DNA from: Pandoraea captiosa
GTDB lineage: Bacteria; Pseudomonadota; Gammaproteobacteria; Burkholderiales; Burkholderiaceae
Reading direction: 5' to 3'
DNA: 64,000 nucleotides
Assembly (NCBI RefSeq): GCF_902459775.1
Contig: NZ_CABPSQ010000001.1
Span: 806,001-870,000, forward strand
Shown: piece after piece, positions 53,466 to 62,143 of the stretch
Numbering within the stretch: position 1 is the stretch's first letter
How the letters are laid out: each line of letters opens with the position of its first letter
Notes under the pieces: generated by a model
The model's input: only the letters and a program-made list of their open reading frames with translations
Databases searched by the model: none
Told to the model about the DNA's origin: nothing
Position numbers and translations under genes: made by a program

Positions 53466-54119
53466 CTATGACAGCTTGCGGCTGTGTTGCAGGCGTTCGA
53501 GAACGTGGATGCTCAGGCGTGCCGTGTGGCTGCGCATGGCGTTGTAGGCGCCTTCGGCGTCGGCCGCCAGAACGGCTTCGACGACACGTTCGTGCTCGTC
53601 GAACGACACCGTGAAGCGTTCCTCGACGTCGGATTGCGCCGCCCGGAACGGTGCGAGACGCTCGCGATGACTGTCGATGAGCGCCATGAGCGTCTTGTTC
53701 TGCGTGCCCGCGCTCAGCAATTGGTGGAATTCGCGGTTGAGCGCGAGGTAACCGGCTTCGTCGCCCGCATCCATGCACTGCTTGCTCTGGACGTGAATCA
53801 TTTCCAGCTGCTTTTTCTGCATGGCGCTCATGCGCTGGGCGCTCAGACGGCAGCAAAGGGCGTCGAGTTCGCACATGGCTTCGAGCATGTCGGACAAATC
53901 GTCCACGCTGATGCTCGCCACCACACCGCCTTTGTGTGGCGTGAGCTCGATGAGGCCTCGGGCGTTGAGTTCGCGCAGCGCTTCGCGAATCGGTGTGCGC
54001 GAGGCCTTGAAGCGTTCGGCCAGTGCGACTTCTTCCAGTTTCTGACCCGGCGGCAGGCGTCCGTCGATGATCTCGCCCGTCAACACCCGGCAGATTCGTG
54101 CGGCAATGGTTTCGGCCAT
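53466..54119 (-). CDS. GntR-family regulator, FCD (FadR) subfamily
   Basis: 217 residues. The winged HTH (residues about 10-75, KLEEVALAERFKASRTPIRE, then LIELTPHKGG) is followed by an all-helical FCD effector domain with metal-binding His candidates in LNREFHQLL, MRSHTARLS and others. FCD proteins are repressors relieved by small acids. Its gene is divergent from a VOC gene, and copies of a GTATAC-centred palindrome stand before this gene, the VOC gene, the porin and the dehydrogenase/FAH pair, so it is probably the regulator of all of 53.5-64 kb. Confidence 0.9.
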   Translation of the reverse strand: MAETIAARICRVLTGEIIDGRLPPGQKLEEVALAERFKASRTPIREALRELNARGLIELTPHKGGVVASISVDDLSDMLEAMCELDALCCRLSAQRMSAMQKKQLEMIHVQSKQCMDAGDEAGYLALNREFHQLLSAGTQNKTLMALIDSHRERLAPFRAAQSDVEERFTVSFDEHERVVEAVLAADAEGAYNAMRSHTARLSIHVLERLQHSRKLS

Positions 54120-54161
54120 GCTTGTCTATCTCGCTTCGTGGATGCGTCGTTTTGGTTGGAT

Positions 54162-54169
54162 TGTATACA
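54162..54169. promoter_or_regulatory. GntR operator, copy 1 (autoregulatory)
   Basis: TGTATACA in the context ATTGTATACATG, 43 bp ahead of the gntR start. Sites of this form are standard for FCD-type GntR regulators. Confidence 0.7.
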
Positions 54170-54259
54170 TGCCGATTATACGAGTATTTTTCCTCTCCAT
54201 TCGATCGGACGCCGCGCGGCACCCGGTTTGGCAGGAGCGCCCGCCTGCCGAAGTGCCTC

Positions 54260-54291
54260 ATTGCATTCAAAAATACGTTTTTGAATGCAAT
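54260..54291. promoter_or_regulatory. 32-bp near-contiguous inverted repeat
   Basis: Arms ATTGCATTCAAAAA and its exact complement, 14 bp each, around a 4-bp centre TACG. It stands between the divergent gntR and VOC genes and ends 11 bp before operator copy 2. It could be a cruciform, a terminator-like hairpin or a site for a second regulator. Confidence 0.8.
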
Positions 54292-54301
54292 ATGCTGAGA
54301 T

Positions 54302-54310
54302 AGTATACAT
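54302..54310. promoter_or_regulatory. GntR operator, copy 2 (VOC gene)
   Basis: AGTATACAT in the context ATAGTATACATAC, differing from copies 1 and 3 by one base. It lies 62 bp before the VOC start codon. Confidence 0.65.
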
Positions 54311-54371
54311 ACGCCATCTGCCGGGTGTTCCCGGCCGGGCTTACTACCTCAATACGAAGGAGACATACATC

Positions 54372-54839
54372 ATGGCCAAACTGCGTCACATTGCGCTGTC
54401 CGTTCCCGATCCCTGGAAGGCTGCCGAGTTCTATATGCAGGCGTTCGATTTCAAGAAAGTCGGCGAGACGGATTCGTCGCTCGCGCGGGGGGTGTACCTC
54501 TCGGATGGCGTCATCAACCTGGCGTTGCTCAACTACAAGAACGACGAGGCAGCCGGCGAGCGCGGGCGCGAGTTTGTCGGCCTGCATCACATCGGCATCT
54601 GGGTCGAAGACGTTGACGCCGCGCGAGCAAAGATCGAGCAGGCGGGCGGGCGGTACTACATGGGCGAGGTGCCGGTGAAAAGCAACATCTTCTACGAGGT
54701 GAAGTTCTTCGATCCGAACGGCGTGATCTTCGACGTGACGGCCCACGGTTGGGGCGGCGCATCGAAAGACGGCACGGGCGCCGACAATGCGCCGAAACTG
54801 CGTCACGAAGGATTGCAGGCGGATCGCTCGGGCATCTGA
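54372..54839 (+). CDS. VOC family protein
   Basis: 155 residues, two beta-alpha-beta-beta-beta modules typical of the vicinal oxygen chelate fold: KLRHIALSVPDPWKAAEFY and then GLHHIGIWVEDVDAARAKI. The His of each module's first strand is in place (residues 6 and near 76). The position usually holding the third metal ligand Glu reads Asp in GVIFDVTAH. Dioxygenase or glyoxalase-like activity is therefore uncertain. AAGGAG precedes the ATG. It is the first gene transcribed rightwards from the GntR gene. Confidence 0.85.
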   Translation: MAKLRHIALSVPDPWKAAEFYMQAFDFKKVGETDSSLARGVYLSDGVINLALLNYKNDEAAGERGREFVGLHHIGIWVEDVDAARAKIEQAGGRYYMGEVPVKSNIFYEVKFFDPNGVIFDVTAHGWGGASKDGTGADNAPKLRHEGLQADRSGI

Positions 54840-55012
54840 GCGCCGGGCCACCCCGCAATGCCAAGCGCTGCAACCCCGCCGGACCGATCGGCCGGCGGCG
54901 GTTGGGTCGCATCGGCATGCCCGCCGGCATCGGTTATCAGGGGTAACCCGCTATAACAAAATCAGTCGTTTGTATAAATAAATAGCAGTAGAAATTCAAT
55001 TTCCTTGATATG

Positions 55013-55038
55013 TATAATCGCTCGAAAGATTGTATACA
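55013..55038 (+). promoter_or_regulatory. Porin promoter -10 and GntR operator, copy 3
   Basis: A consensus -10 TATAAT at 55013-55018 is followed 12 bp later by TGTATACA at 55031-55038 (context ATTGTATACATAC). That places the operator just downstream of the start point, a position for repression. No clear -35 is seen. Confidence 0.65.
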
Positions 55039-55116
55039 TACAACGGGCGGGCGGCAGACATCCTGACAAGCAACACGGGGGCGCCGCGACAAAAACGAGA
55101 ACTATCAGGAGACAGC

Positions 55117-56166
55117 ATGAAGAAGCGAGTGTTGTGTGCATTGCTGCTGGGTGCAATGCAGGGTGGTGCGTATGCGCAATCTTCCGGGGGAGTGTCGCTC
55201 TCGGGTTTCATTGACCTGAATCTCGAGCAACTGTGGGGATCGGGGGCGAACGGCGGCAAGGTCACAAGAATGTCCAGCGGCGGGTTGAACAACTCTCGCT
55301 TCAATCTGAGCGGTTACGAAGAACTGGGCGGCGGCAACCGCGCCTTCTTCACCTACGAGCCGATGTTTACGGCGACCAATGGCGTGCAGTCCACACAGGC
55401 ACGGCAATCGTTCGTGGGCATCAAGGGCCCGTGGGGCGATCTGTCGCTGGGCCGTCAGTTCACGCCCTCGTACTGGATTGCAGGTTATGCCGATCCGAGC
55501 TGGGCGGCCGACTTCAGTATGGTCAACAACATGGAGTTCTTCTACGCGTCGTATCGCGTCGATAACGCCATTCAGTACAAGACCCCCAGTTGGTACGGCC
55601 TGAACGCGCGCTTCATGGCCACGACCGGTCTGGGAGACGGGACCCGCGCGGGCCGCTTCTATTCCGCCGCGCTCGAATATCGCAGCGGCGACATCTTTCT
55701 CGGCGCAGTGAGCGAGCTGCAATACACGCGCGACATTTATTCGGCGAGTCAGATCCGCTCGTCGCGCGACAACTATTTCGCGGCGACGTACAAGTTCGGC
55801 AGCGTCGAGCCGACGCTGATCTATCACACGTACAACGGCTACTACGCGTATCCGCCGTATGTGGCGTTCAACGTGCGCGGCTGGGACATTCAAGCGGGCG
55901 TGCGTTACGCGCTCACGGATCGCCACCGCTTCTATGCGAGCTTCGTCCACCGTCAGGACGACGACAACAAGGCGCTCTCGAACGCCAACGGTTTCGTCGT
56001 CGGCTACATGTACGGGATGTCCAAGCGCACTACGCTTTACGCCACCTACGCCCGTGTCCAGCACAGCAACGACACGCTGGTTCATTACCCTGTGACGTTC
56101 CAGGTCACCCCGACCGGCTCGCAAAACCCGTCCGGCGTTCAGTTGGGCATTCGTCACGCGTTCTGA
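55117..56166 (+). CDS. Outer-membrane porin (Burkholderia type)
   Basis: 349 residues. Signal peptide ending in GGAYAQ, then a 16-strand trimeric-porin pattern: SVSLSGFIDLNL-type first strand (VSLSGFIDLNLEQLWG), DLSLGRQFTPSYW, loop 3 region, and a terminal strand ending QLGIRHAF with the C-terminal Phe. AGGAG lies just before the ATG. Likely a general or substrate-induced porin for the compound handled by this cluster, given the GntR operator in its promoter. Confidence 0.95.
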   Translation: MKKRVLCALLLGAMQGGAYAQSSGGVSLSGFIDLNLEQLWGSGANGGKVTRMSSGGLNNSRFNLSGYEELGGGNRAFFTYEPMFTATNGVQSTQARQSFVGIKGPWGDLSLGRQFTPSYWIAGYADPSWAADFSMVNNMEFFYASYRVDNAIQYKTPSWYGLNARFMATTGLGDGTRAGRFYSAALEYRSGDIFLGAVSELQYTRDIYSASQIRSSRDNYFAATYKFGSVEPTLIYHTYNGYYAYPPYVAFNVRGWDIQAGVRYALTDRHRFYASFVHRQDDDNKALSNANGFVVGYMYGMSKRTTLYATYARVQHSNDTLVHYPVTFQVTPTGSQNPSGVQLGIRHAF

Positions 56167-56261
56167 GCGCACATTCCGGCTTTTCCGCATTACGCCTCCC
56201 GTTCGGGCGATCCCTCGATCCGTGCGCTGGAGAGAAGACTTTTGAGACGAAGGAGGAAGAC

Positions 56262-58061
56262 ATGTTTCGCAAGCACACCCTGAGCGTTTCGTTGACCGCG
56301 ACCGCGGTGCTCGCCGCGCTCACGATGGCGTTCGCCGCGCGTGCCTCGGCGCCAGAGAGCGCGCCGGCGGCGCAGGCCGCACCGCTCGACGCACAACCCG
56401 CCGGCACGCCCGGCACGCCGAGTGTCAAAGATCCGTATCTGGCCGGATGGCTGCGCCTCACGCCGGACCGTGAGCCCAAGCCGCTCAAGCCCGGCGTGGA
56501 TTACGGCATGGACCCGGCCACGGGCAAGTTCATCTGGCCGAAGGCGACGCCCGAAGTGCACACCGGACAGCGCTTTCCCGGCGAGCTGACGTTCTGGGAC
56601 AAGAAGAGCTACGCCAAGAACGTGAAGGTGCTCGCGTTCTATCCCGGTGTCGATTCACCGTTCCACGCGTGGAACAACATCGCGGACTTCAACGGCAAGC
56701 GCTATCTCTACATCCATGACCGAGACTACCTGCGCATCATGGACGTGACCGACCCGGCCAACGGGAAGGTCGTCTATTCGAAGGGCGGCGTGTGGGGTCC
56801 GAAGGGGTCGAGCGAGAAGTTCGACGCCGACAACATTCAGGACTATCTCGGCGGCGCCACCATCGTGTGGAACAAGAAGCTGGGCAAGCCGATTCTTGTC
56901 GCGTCCTTCGAGATCGGACGCTACGGGCTGATGCGCGACAAGTCGAAGCAGCCCGACAAGGTGGCGGCGCAGCGCAACTACAACTCGCTCAAGGGTTTCA
57001 AGGTGTTTGTGATGGACGGCCCCTTGCCGTCCGACTGGAAGCTGATCGCCACACGCACGACCGACTACAGGCATCCGGACGCGCCGGTCGGCCAGCAGCA
57101 GGGCTCCGGTTCGCTGGATTCGCCCGAGTTCTACGGCGGCAAGTACATGATTCTCTCGTCAGCGCCCGACGATAGCTACGCGCTCACCGAATACCCGAAC
57201 TATCTGTATTCGCCGGGTTATCAGGTGTGGGACATGTCGGATCCGGCGAATCCGAAGTTCGTCTCGCAAATCTCGGTGCCCGGCCAGATCCTCGGCAACG
57301 CGGAGCATGAGCAGGCGTATTTGCAGAACCCGCGCGCGGGCAATCGCACGTCGTGGATGGGCTCGCGTATGCCGATCTTTCTGCCCAAGCCGCTGGAGCA
57401 GGGCGGCAAGGTGGGCTTCGGCGCGATGGGTGGTCTGGGACTGTGGTCGTTCGATCTGTCCGATCCGGCGCATCCGAAGGTCATGGGCAACGTGAACACT
57501 GCGCCCAGTTTCGCCGGCACGGAGTACGACAACGCCGACGTGAGCCAGTATGAGCGCACCGGGTACGTGTTCACCAGCGGGTATCCGATGAATCGCGACT
57601 GCTACGAGCCGTTCAAGGACATCTTCGTGGTGGACGCGCGAAACCCCGCGAAGATGAAGGTCGCTGCCAAGCTGCCGGAACCGGAAGTGCCTGCCGGTGC
57701 GCCGTTCACGAGCTTCTGCCAGCGTGGCGGCAACTACGGGCCGAAGCGCTCGAACTCGATCGGACAGCCGGGGACCTGGCGTCAGGGCATCGTGCCGTAC
57801 TCCTACTACAACGCTGGCGTGCAGATCTTCGACGTGAAGGATCCCGCCAAGCCGCACATTGCCGGTTACTTCGTGCCGGGCCTGGCCGACGAGACGGAAC
57901 TGCCGGTCTACACGCTGGGCAAGGGGGTCTTCGCGATGTACACCGAGTACGACCGCAACATCATGTGGGCCTTCACGGAAAACGGTGCCTACGCATTGTC
58001 GAGCCCGCTGCTGGGTGAGCCGGTGATGGGCGCGCCGGCGAAGCCCTGGCCTGCGCGGTAA
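56262..58061 (+). CDS. Exported LVIVD-repeat-like beta-propeller protein
   Basis: 599 residues with signal peptide (cleavage near ARASA). The body shows recurring xVxDVTDPANxxV motifs (IMDVTDPANGKVVY, DMSDPANPKFVSQI, DLSDPAHPKVMGN, DVKDPAKPHIAGYF), which are LVIVD repeats and imply a beta-propeller. Periplasmic or surface location is expected. The start has AGGAGG six bases upstream. It follows the porin in the same transcript and ends before a strong terminator. A ligand-binding or scaffolding role for uptake is inference. Confidence 0.85.
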   Translation: MFRKHTLSVSLTATAVLAALTMAFAARASAPESAPAAQAAPLDAQPAGTPGTPSVKDPYLAGWLRLTPDREPKPLKPGVDYGMDPATGKFIWPKATPEVHTGQRFPGELTFWDKKSYAKNVKVLAFYPGVDSPFHAWNNIADFNGKRYLYIHDRDYLRIMDVTDPANGKVVYSKGGVWGPKGSSEKFDADNIQDYLGGATIVWNKKLGKPILVASFEIGRYGLMRDKSKQPDKVAAQRNYNSLKGFKVFVMDGPLPSDWKLIATRTTDYRHPDAPVGQQQGSGSLDSPEFYGGKYMILSSAPDDSYALTEYPNYLYSPGYQVWDMSDPANPKFVSQISVPGQILGNAEHEQAYLQNPRAGNRTSWMGSRMPIFLPKPLEQGGKVGFGAMGGLGLWSFDLSDPAHPKVMGNVNTAPSFAGTEYDNADVSQYERTGYVFTSGYPMNRDCYEPFKDIFVVDARNPAKMKVAAKLPEPEVPAGAPFTSFCQRGGNYGPKRSNSIGQPGTWRQGIVPYSYYNAGVQIFDVKDPAKPHIAGYFVPGLADETELPVYTLGKGVFAMYTEYDRNIMWAFTENGAYALSSPLLGEPVMGAPAKPWPAR

Positions 58062-58185
58062 TCGAGCGCAAGCGGCATCCGGCAAGGTGTCGGAAAGGCA
58101 TAAGCATGGCATCAGGACGGTAACGCCGGACGGCGGCGCCGTCTTCCGCAGTCGACTTCACAGGGCCTCCAAAGCGTGAAGTGTT

Positions 58186-58231
58186 GAAGCGGGCAACCTC
58201 CGATGGTCTCCCGGTTGCCCGCTTCTTTTTT
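58186..58231 (+). terminator. Intrinsic terminator after porin operon
   Basis: Perfect 12-bp stem, GAAGCGGGCAAC at 58186-58197 and GTTGCCCGCTTC at 58214-58225, then six T. It terminates the porin/LVIVD transcript and its T-tract overlaps the last codon of the convergent dehydrogenase. Confidence 0.9.
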
Positions 58232-59243
58232 ATCTCGATGCTTCGCGACCCGACTTCGCTCCCGTCTGTGTTGTCGAGTTGACGGGTGTCGGCAGCGGCT
58301 GGCCTGCCAGATGGGCGCGCACGTTGGCGAGCACTGAATCGATCTGGGCTTGCAATGCGGCCGGCGAGCGGCCGGAGACGTGAGGGGTAAGCACCACGTT
58401 TTCGAGCATGCGCAGCGCGGAAGGCACTTCGGGTTCTGTCTCGAAGACGTCGAGTGCGGCGCCCGCAATGACGCCGTCGCACAGCGCTTCGATCAGTGCC
58501 TCGGTATCGACGACGCTGCCGCGCGCCACGTTCACGAGAAAGCCGTTGGCGCCAAGTCGCGCGAGGACGTCGGCATCGACCAGATGATGGGTCGAAGGAC
58601 CGCCGGGGCAGGCGAGCACGAGGAAGTCGCTCGCGTCGGCGAGTTCCGCGACGTTGGCGAAGTACTGCCAGCGTCGATCGTCGTGCGGTGTGCGCGTGTG
58701 ATAGCCGACGGACATGCCGAAGCCTTCGGCACGCCTGGCGATGGCCTGCCCGATGTTGCCCAGGCCGATCACGCCGAGCCGTGCACCGTGCAGTGTGGGG
58801 CGCGGTGCGCGATGTTTGGCCCAGCCGCCGGCCTTGACCGCGCGGTCGAGCGTCACCAGTCCGCGCGAGACCGCGAGCATCAGCGCGAGGGCGTGGTCGG
58901 CAACCGTTTGGCCGTTCGTGTTGGGGGCATGCGCGACGGCGATGCCGCGTTGGGTTGCCGCGGCGACATCGATGCGCTCATACCCCGCGCCGAAGGCGCA
59001 CACGAGTTCGAGTTGCGGCAGCAAGTCCATCTGTGCGGCGTTCAGGCCGGTGGTGCCGTTGGTGAGCAGCAACCGGGCACGCGATGCCAGGCCGGAAATA
59101 TCGGACTTGCCTGCTGTACCGCGTCCAGCGAGGCCGCTGGCGGTTACGTCGACGTCATGAATATCCAGTCCTGCCGCACGCAATTGCGCGCGGGCAAGCG
59201 GTTCGAGTGGGATGAGATTGAGTAGCAGTGGAGCGTCGTGCAT
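58230..59243 (-). CDS. D-2-hydroxyacid dehydrogenase family protein
   Basis: 337 residues. NAD-binding GVIGLGNIGQAIA, and the catalytic trio is present: Arg in NVARGSVVDT, Glu in VFETEPEVP, His in VVLTPHVSG. A hydroxypyruvate or glyoxylate reductase-like activity on a 2-keto acid is expected. The start at 59243 is preferred over 59288 because the upstream extension overlaps the operator. It is divergent from the FAH gene, with operator copy 4 between, so both are probably regulated together. It would reduce a keto acid product of ring fission to the hydroxyacid, or the reverse. Confidence 0.9.
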   Translation of the reverse strand: MHDAPLLLNLIPLEPLARAQLRAAGLDIHDVDVTASGLAGRGTAGKSDISGLASRARLLLTNGTTGLNAAQMDLLPQLELVCAFGAGYERIDVAAATQRGIAVAHAPNTNGQTVADHALALMLAVSRGLVTLDRAVKAGGWAKHRAPRPTLHGARLGVIGLGNIGQAIARRAEGFGMSVGYHTRTPHDDRRWQYFANVAELADASDFLVLACPGGPSTHHLVDADVLARLGANGFLVNVARGSVVDTEALIEALCDGVIAGAALDVFETEPEVPSALRMLENVVLTPHVSGRSPAALQAQIDSVLANVRAHLAGQPLPTPVNSTTQTGAKSGREASR

Positions 59244-59297
59244 GGACGTTAATCGCCTCGTTGGGATGGATTGAAAAATAAAATACAAATCAGTTGC

Positions 59298-59309
59298 TAT
59301 GTATACATA
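59298..59309. promoter_or_regulatory. GntR operator, copy 4 (dehydrogenase and FAH genes)
   Basis: TATGTATACATA, a perfect 12-bp palindrome between the divergent genes. It overlaps a plausible plus-strand promoter (TTGCTA at 59294-59299, TATTGT at 59317-59322), so bound repressor would block it. Confidence 0.7.
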
Positions 59310-59400
59310 TGCTATGTATTGTGTTTCAACATAGCAATCAAAAAGACAGCCGATGCGTCACTACGACATCGGTTCCCCGATGGAAGACAAGGAGACAGGT

Positions 59401-60357
59401 GTGAGCTGGTTTGGAATCGCAACGTATGAATCGCAGGTCCCGGGCGCGGTCGCAGCGCGCCGTACGGCATTGGTGCAACACGGGCGTCTGTACGACCTGG
59501 AAGCGGTACTGAGTCACGCGGGTGCGGGACTGGACGACGGCCGCGCAAGCGCGCCGGATCTGACGGCGCTGCTCTCGAACTGGTATGTGCATGGCGAGGC
59601 ACTCTGCGCGGCCGTGCGTCGCGCTATCGATGCGGGCGTACCGGGCAGGGTCGGCGCGCTGGCGAGCGACACCTATCGCCTGTGTGTGCCGTATGAGCCT
59701 GGCCGGATCTTCGCCACGGCGTCCAACTTCTACGAACACGCGGCCGAAATGGGCACCAAGCTCGCGCCGCGCAGCGAAAGCTCGCCATACATCTTCATGA
59801 AGGCGGAGACCAGCGTGACGGCCACCGGCACGGAGGTCGTGCTGCCGCCGCACGCCGAGCGCGTGGACTGGGAGGTCGAACTGGCCGTGGTGATCGGCCG
59901 CCCCGGGCGCCATATCGCCGTGGAGCAGGCGCATGAGTGGATCGCGGGTTACACGGTTATCAACGACGTGAGTGCGCGCGATCTGAACCGTCGCACCGAC
60001 TATCCGTTTACGCACGACTGGTTTCGCGGCAAGAGTTTCGATACCTTCGCTCCTCTGGGGCCGTGGTTTGTGCCGCGCGACGTCATTCGCGATCCCCAGA
60101 ACCTGCGCATGACGCTCTCAGTGAACGGCGAAATGATGCAGAACGACACGACGGCAGGAATGATCTTCAACGTGGCGGAGCAGATCGCCTATCTGTCCGA
60201 AATCCTGACGCTCAAGCCCGGCGATCTGATCGCCACGGGCACGCCGACCGGCGTGGGCATGGGGCGTGGCGTGTATCTCAAGGCGGGTGACGTGATGGTG
60301 GCGGGCATCGAAGGCATTGGCGCTATCGAGAACCGCGTCGTGGCACAGCGCAAATAA
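59401..60357 (+). CDS. Fumarylacetoacetate hydrolase family protein
   Basis: 318 residues from a GTG with AAGGAG six bases before it; an ATG 48 bases upstream lacks a ribosome binding site. The FAH fold shows the metal-binding acidic set in WEVELAVVIG, and INDVSARDL and the loop GDLIATGTPTGVGMG. FAH-family enzymes cleave or isomerise beta-diketo or acylpyruvate products of aromatic ring fission. The next gene is 37 bp downstream, and the five following genes are contiguous, so this gene likely heads the transport and degradation operon. Confidence 0.9.
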   Translation: MSWFGIATYESQVPGAVAARRTALVQHGRLYDLEAVLSHAGAGLDDGRASAPDLTALLSNWYVHGEALCAAVRRAIDAGVPGRVGALASDTYRLCVPYEPGRIFATASNFYEHAAEMGTKLAPRSESSPYIFMKAETSVTATGTEVVLPPHAERVDWEVELAVVIGRPGRHIAVEQAHEWIAGYTVINDVSARDLNRRTDYPFTHDWFRGKSFDTFAPLGPWFVPRDVIRDPQNLRMTLSVNGEMMQNDTTAGMIFNVAEQIAYLSEILTLKPGDLIATGTPTGVGMGRGVYLKAGDVMVAGIEGIGAIENRVVAQRK

Positions 60358-60394
60358 CAAGGACCGCCCGAGTCGCGGTCAGGAGGAGGCAGCA

Positions 60395-61420
60395 ATGCAA
60401 CAGTGGCAGTGGACCAGGCGCTGGTGGACGGCGCTCGTGTGTGCCGGCACGCTCGGTACCGTGGGGGCGAGCGCGTTGTGGGCGAGTCCTGTCGCAGCAC
60501 AGGACAAGGTCAGGTTCAACCTCTCATGGCTGCCGCAAGGCAGTACCGGCGGCGTGCTGGTCGCGATCCACAAGGGCTATTACCGGGAGGCCGGGCTCGA
60601 CGTGTCGGCGGTCGTCGGGCACGGCGGCCAACGCACCGTCAATGAAGTCGATCAGGGTCTGTTCGAGTTCGGTTACGGCGATCCCATCAGCGTGATGCTC
60701 AATCGTGCGCAGGGTGGCACGACGAAGATGGTCGGCTCGATCAACGCCGTGTGGCCGGGGGCCATCTGCTATCTCGCCAAACCCGGTCGGACCATCGCAA
60801 AGCCTGCCGATCTCAAGGGCTTGTCGATGGGCGGTGGCGGCGCGTCGCCGTTGCAGAACATCGTGCCTGCATGGCTCAAAGCCAACGGCTTGCCGCCGAC
60901 GTCCGTCAAGCTGCTGCGCCTTGACCCGTCGACGATCAATCCGTCGTTCCTGCAGGGCCGCGTCGATCTGACCGAGTGCTGGGAGGGCGCGAACCTGCCG
61001 GTGCTCAAGGCGCTTGCTGCGAAACAGGGGCGCGAGATCGGTTCGCTGCGCTATCGCGATTTCGGGCTGGACATGGTGGGCAACGGCATCGTCACCACGC
61101 AAAAGATGATCGAGCAGAAGCCCGACGTGGTGCGCCGGTTCGTTCAGGCGACCTATCGCGGCTACGCGTGGATGCGTGAGCACGCGGAAGAGTCGGCCGG
61201 CGTGATCGTCTCGCAATATCCGATGCTCGACAAGGCGGTCATGGTCGAACAGATTCGCCAGATCGGCGCGCTCGAGAGCGACCGGGAGACGAAGGGACAC
61301 AAGCCCGGCTGGCTGCCCGTGCCGCGTATGGAATCGACCGCGCAGTTCGTGCGCGAGGCCTTCCAGCTCGCGCCCACGCTCAAAGCGACCGACATCTATA
61401 CCAATCAGTTCGTCGAGTGA
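60395..61420 (+). CDS. ABC transporter substrate-binding protein (NitT/TauT type)
   Basis: 341 residues with signal peptide (ASPVAAQ) and NMT1/THI5-like fold: VRFNLSWLPQGSTGGVLVAI, then the tandem lobes, with WEGANLPVLKALAAKQGREI and DMVGNGIVTTQKMI. It should capture a small molecule in the periplasm and deliver it to the permease and ATPase encoded downstream. AGGAGGA precedes the ATG. The family serves taurine, nitrate, thiamine precursors and aromatic acids; substrate not readable. Confidence 0.9.
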   Translation: MQQWQWTRRWWTALVCAGTLGTVGASALWASPVAAQDKVRFNLSWLPQGSTGGVLVAIHKGYYREAGLDVSAVVGHGGQRTVNEVDQGLFEFGYGDPISVMLNRAQGGTTKMVGSINAVWPGAICYLAKPGRTIAKPADLKGLSMGGGGASPLQNIVPAWLKANGLPPTSVKLLRLDPSTINPSFLQGRVDLTECWEGANLPVLKALAAKQGREIGSLRYRDFGLDMVGNGIVTTQKMIEQKPDVVRRFVQATYRGYAWMREHAEESAGVIVSQYPMLDKAVMVEQIRQIGALESDRETKGHKPGWLPVPRMESTAQFVREAFQLAPTLKATDIYTNQFVE

Positions 61421-61469
61421 GCAGCGAGCGCTCAACGAGACGCGAACCGACGCCATACAAGGAGTGGAG

Positions 61470-62045
61470 ATGACAAGCCCCAACCCCAACCTCGCCCCCA
61501 AGCCCAAGCTCAACCCGAAGCGACTCGGCCATCTGGTGCTGGTCGTGCGCGATATTCAGAAGTCGGTGAAGTTCTACACCGAAGTCCTCGGCCTGAGCGT
61601 TTCCGACTGGATCGACGACCAGATGGTGTTCCTGCGCGCCGGCAGCGACCACCACGATCTCGCGCTCTCGCAGATACCGCTGAACTCTCCGGACATCGAC
61701 GACCTGCCGCGATACAGCCGTCCCGGCATGGAGCACTTCTCCTACCTCGTGGACAGCGTCGAGGAAATGGAGAAGGCCGTCGACGTGCTGCGTGCGCACG
61801 ACGTCGAGATCGTGCGCGGTATCGGACGTCACGGCCCCGGCGCGAACTACTTCCTCGTGTTCAAGGATCCGGACGGCAACAACGTCGAGCTGTATTGCGA
61901 GATGACGCAGATCGATGCCGCGCATCCTTATGAGGCGAAGGTGTGGGAGCGCAATATCGAGAGCTTCGACCGTTTCCGGTTCGAGCGCTTCGTCGTGCCG
62001 CCCCCGCCGGGCATGGTCAAGGAAAAGTCGGGCGGCAAGGCGTAG
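61470..62045 (+). CDS. VOC family extradiol dioxygenase-like protein
   Basis: 191 residues. Unlike the cluster's other VOC protein, the metal triad is complete: His in LGHLVLVVRD, His in MEHFSYLVDS, Glu in NNVELYCEM. This fits a type I extradiol or glyoxalase-like metal site. The C-terminus extends about 40 residues with Pro-rich PPPPG. AAGGAG lies five bases before the ATG. It sits between the binding protein and the permease genes, an unusual position that argues for catabolic use of the imported substrate. Confidence 0.85.
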   Translation: MTSPNPNLAPKPKLNPKRLGHLVLVVRDIQKSVKFYTEVLGLSVSDWIDDQMVFLRAGSDHHDLALSQIPLNSPDIDDLPRYSRPGMEHFSYLVDSVEEMEKAVDVLRAHDVEIVRGIGRHGPGANYFLVFKDPDGNNVELYCEMTQIDAAHPYEAKVWERNIESFDRFRFERFVVPPPPGMVKEKSGGKA

Positions 62046-62143
62046 GCCGTACGCCGCACAGCCCATGAATAGACAACGAACCAACCAATAAGCCAAAAGA
62101 CCCCTGGCCGATCCCTGCATCGGCAACCGGAGGAGACATTCGA

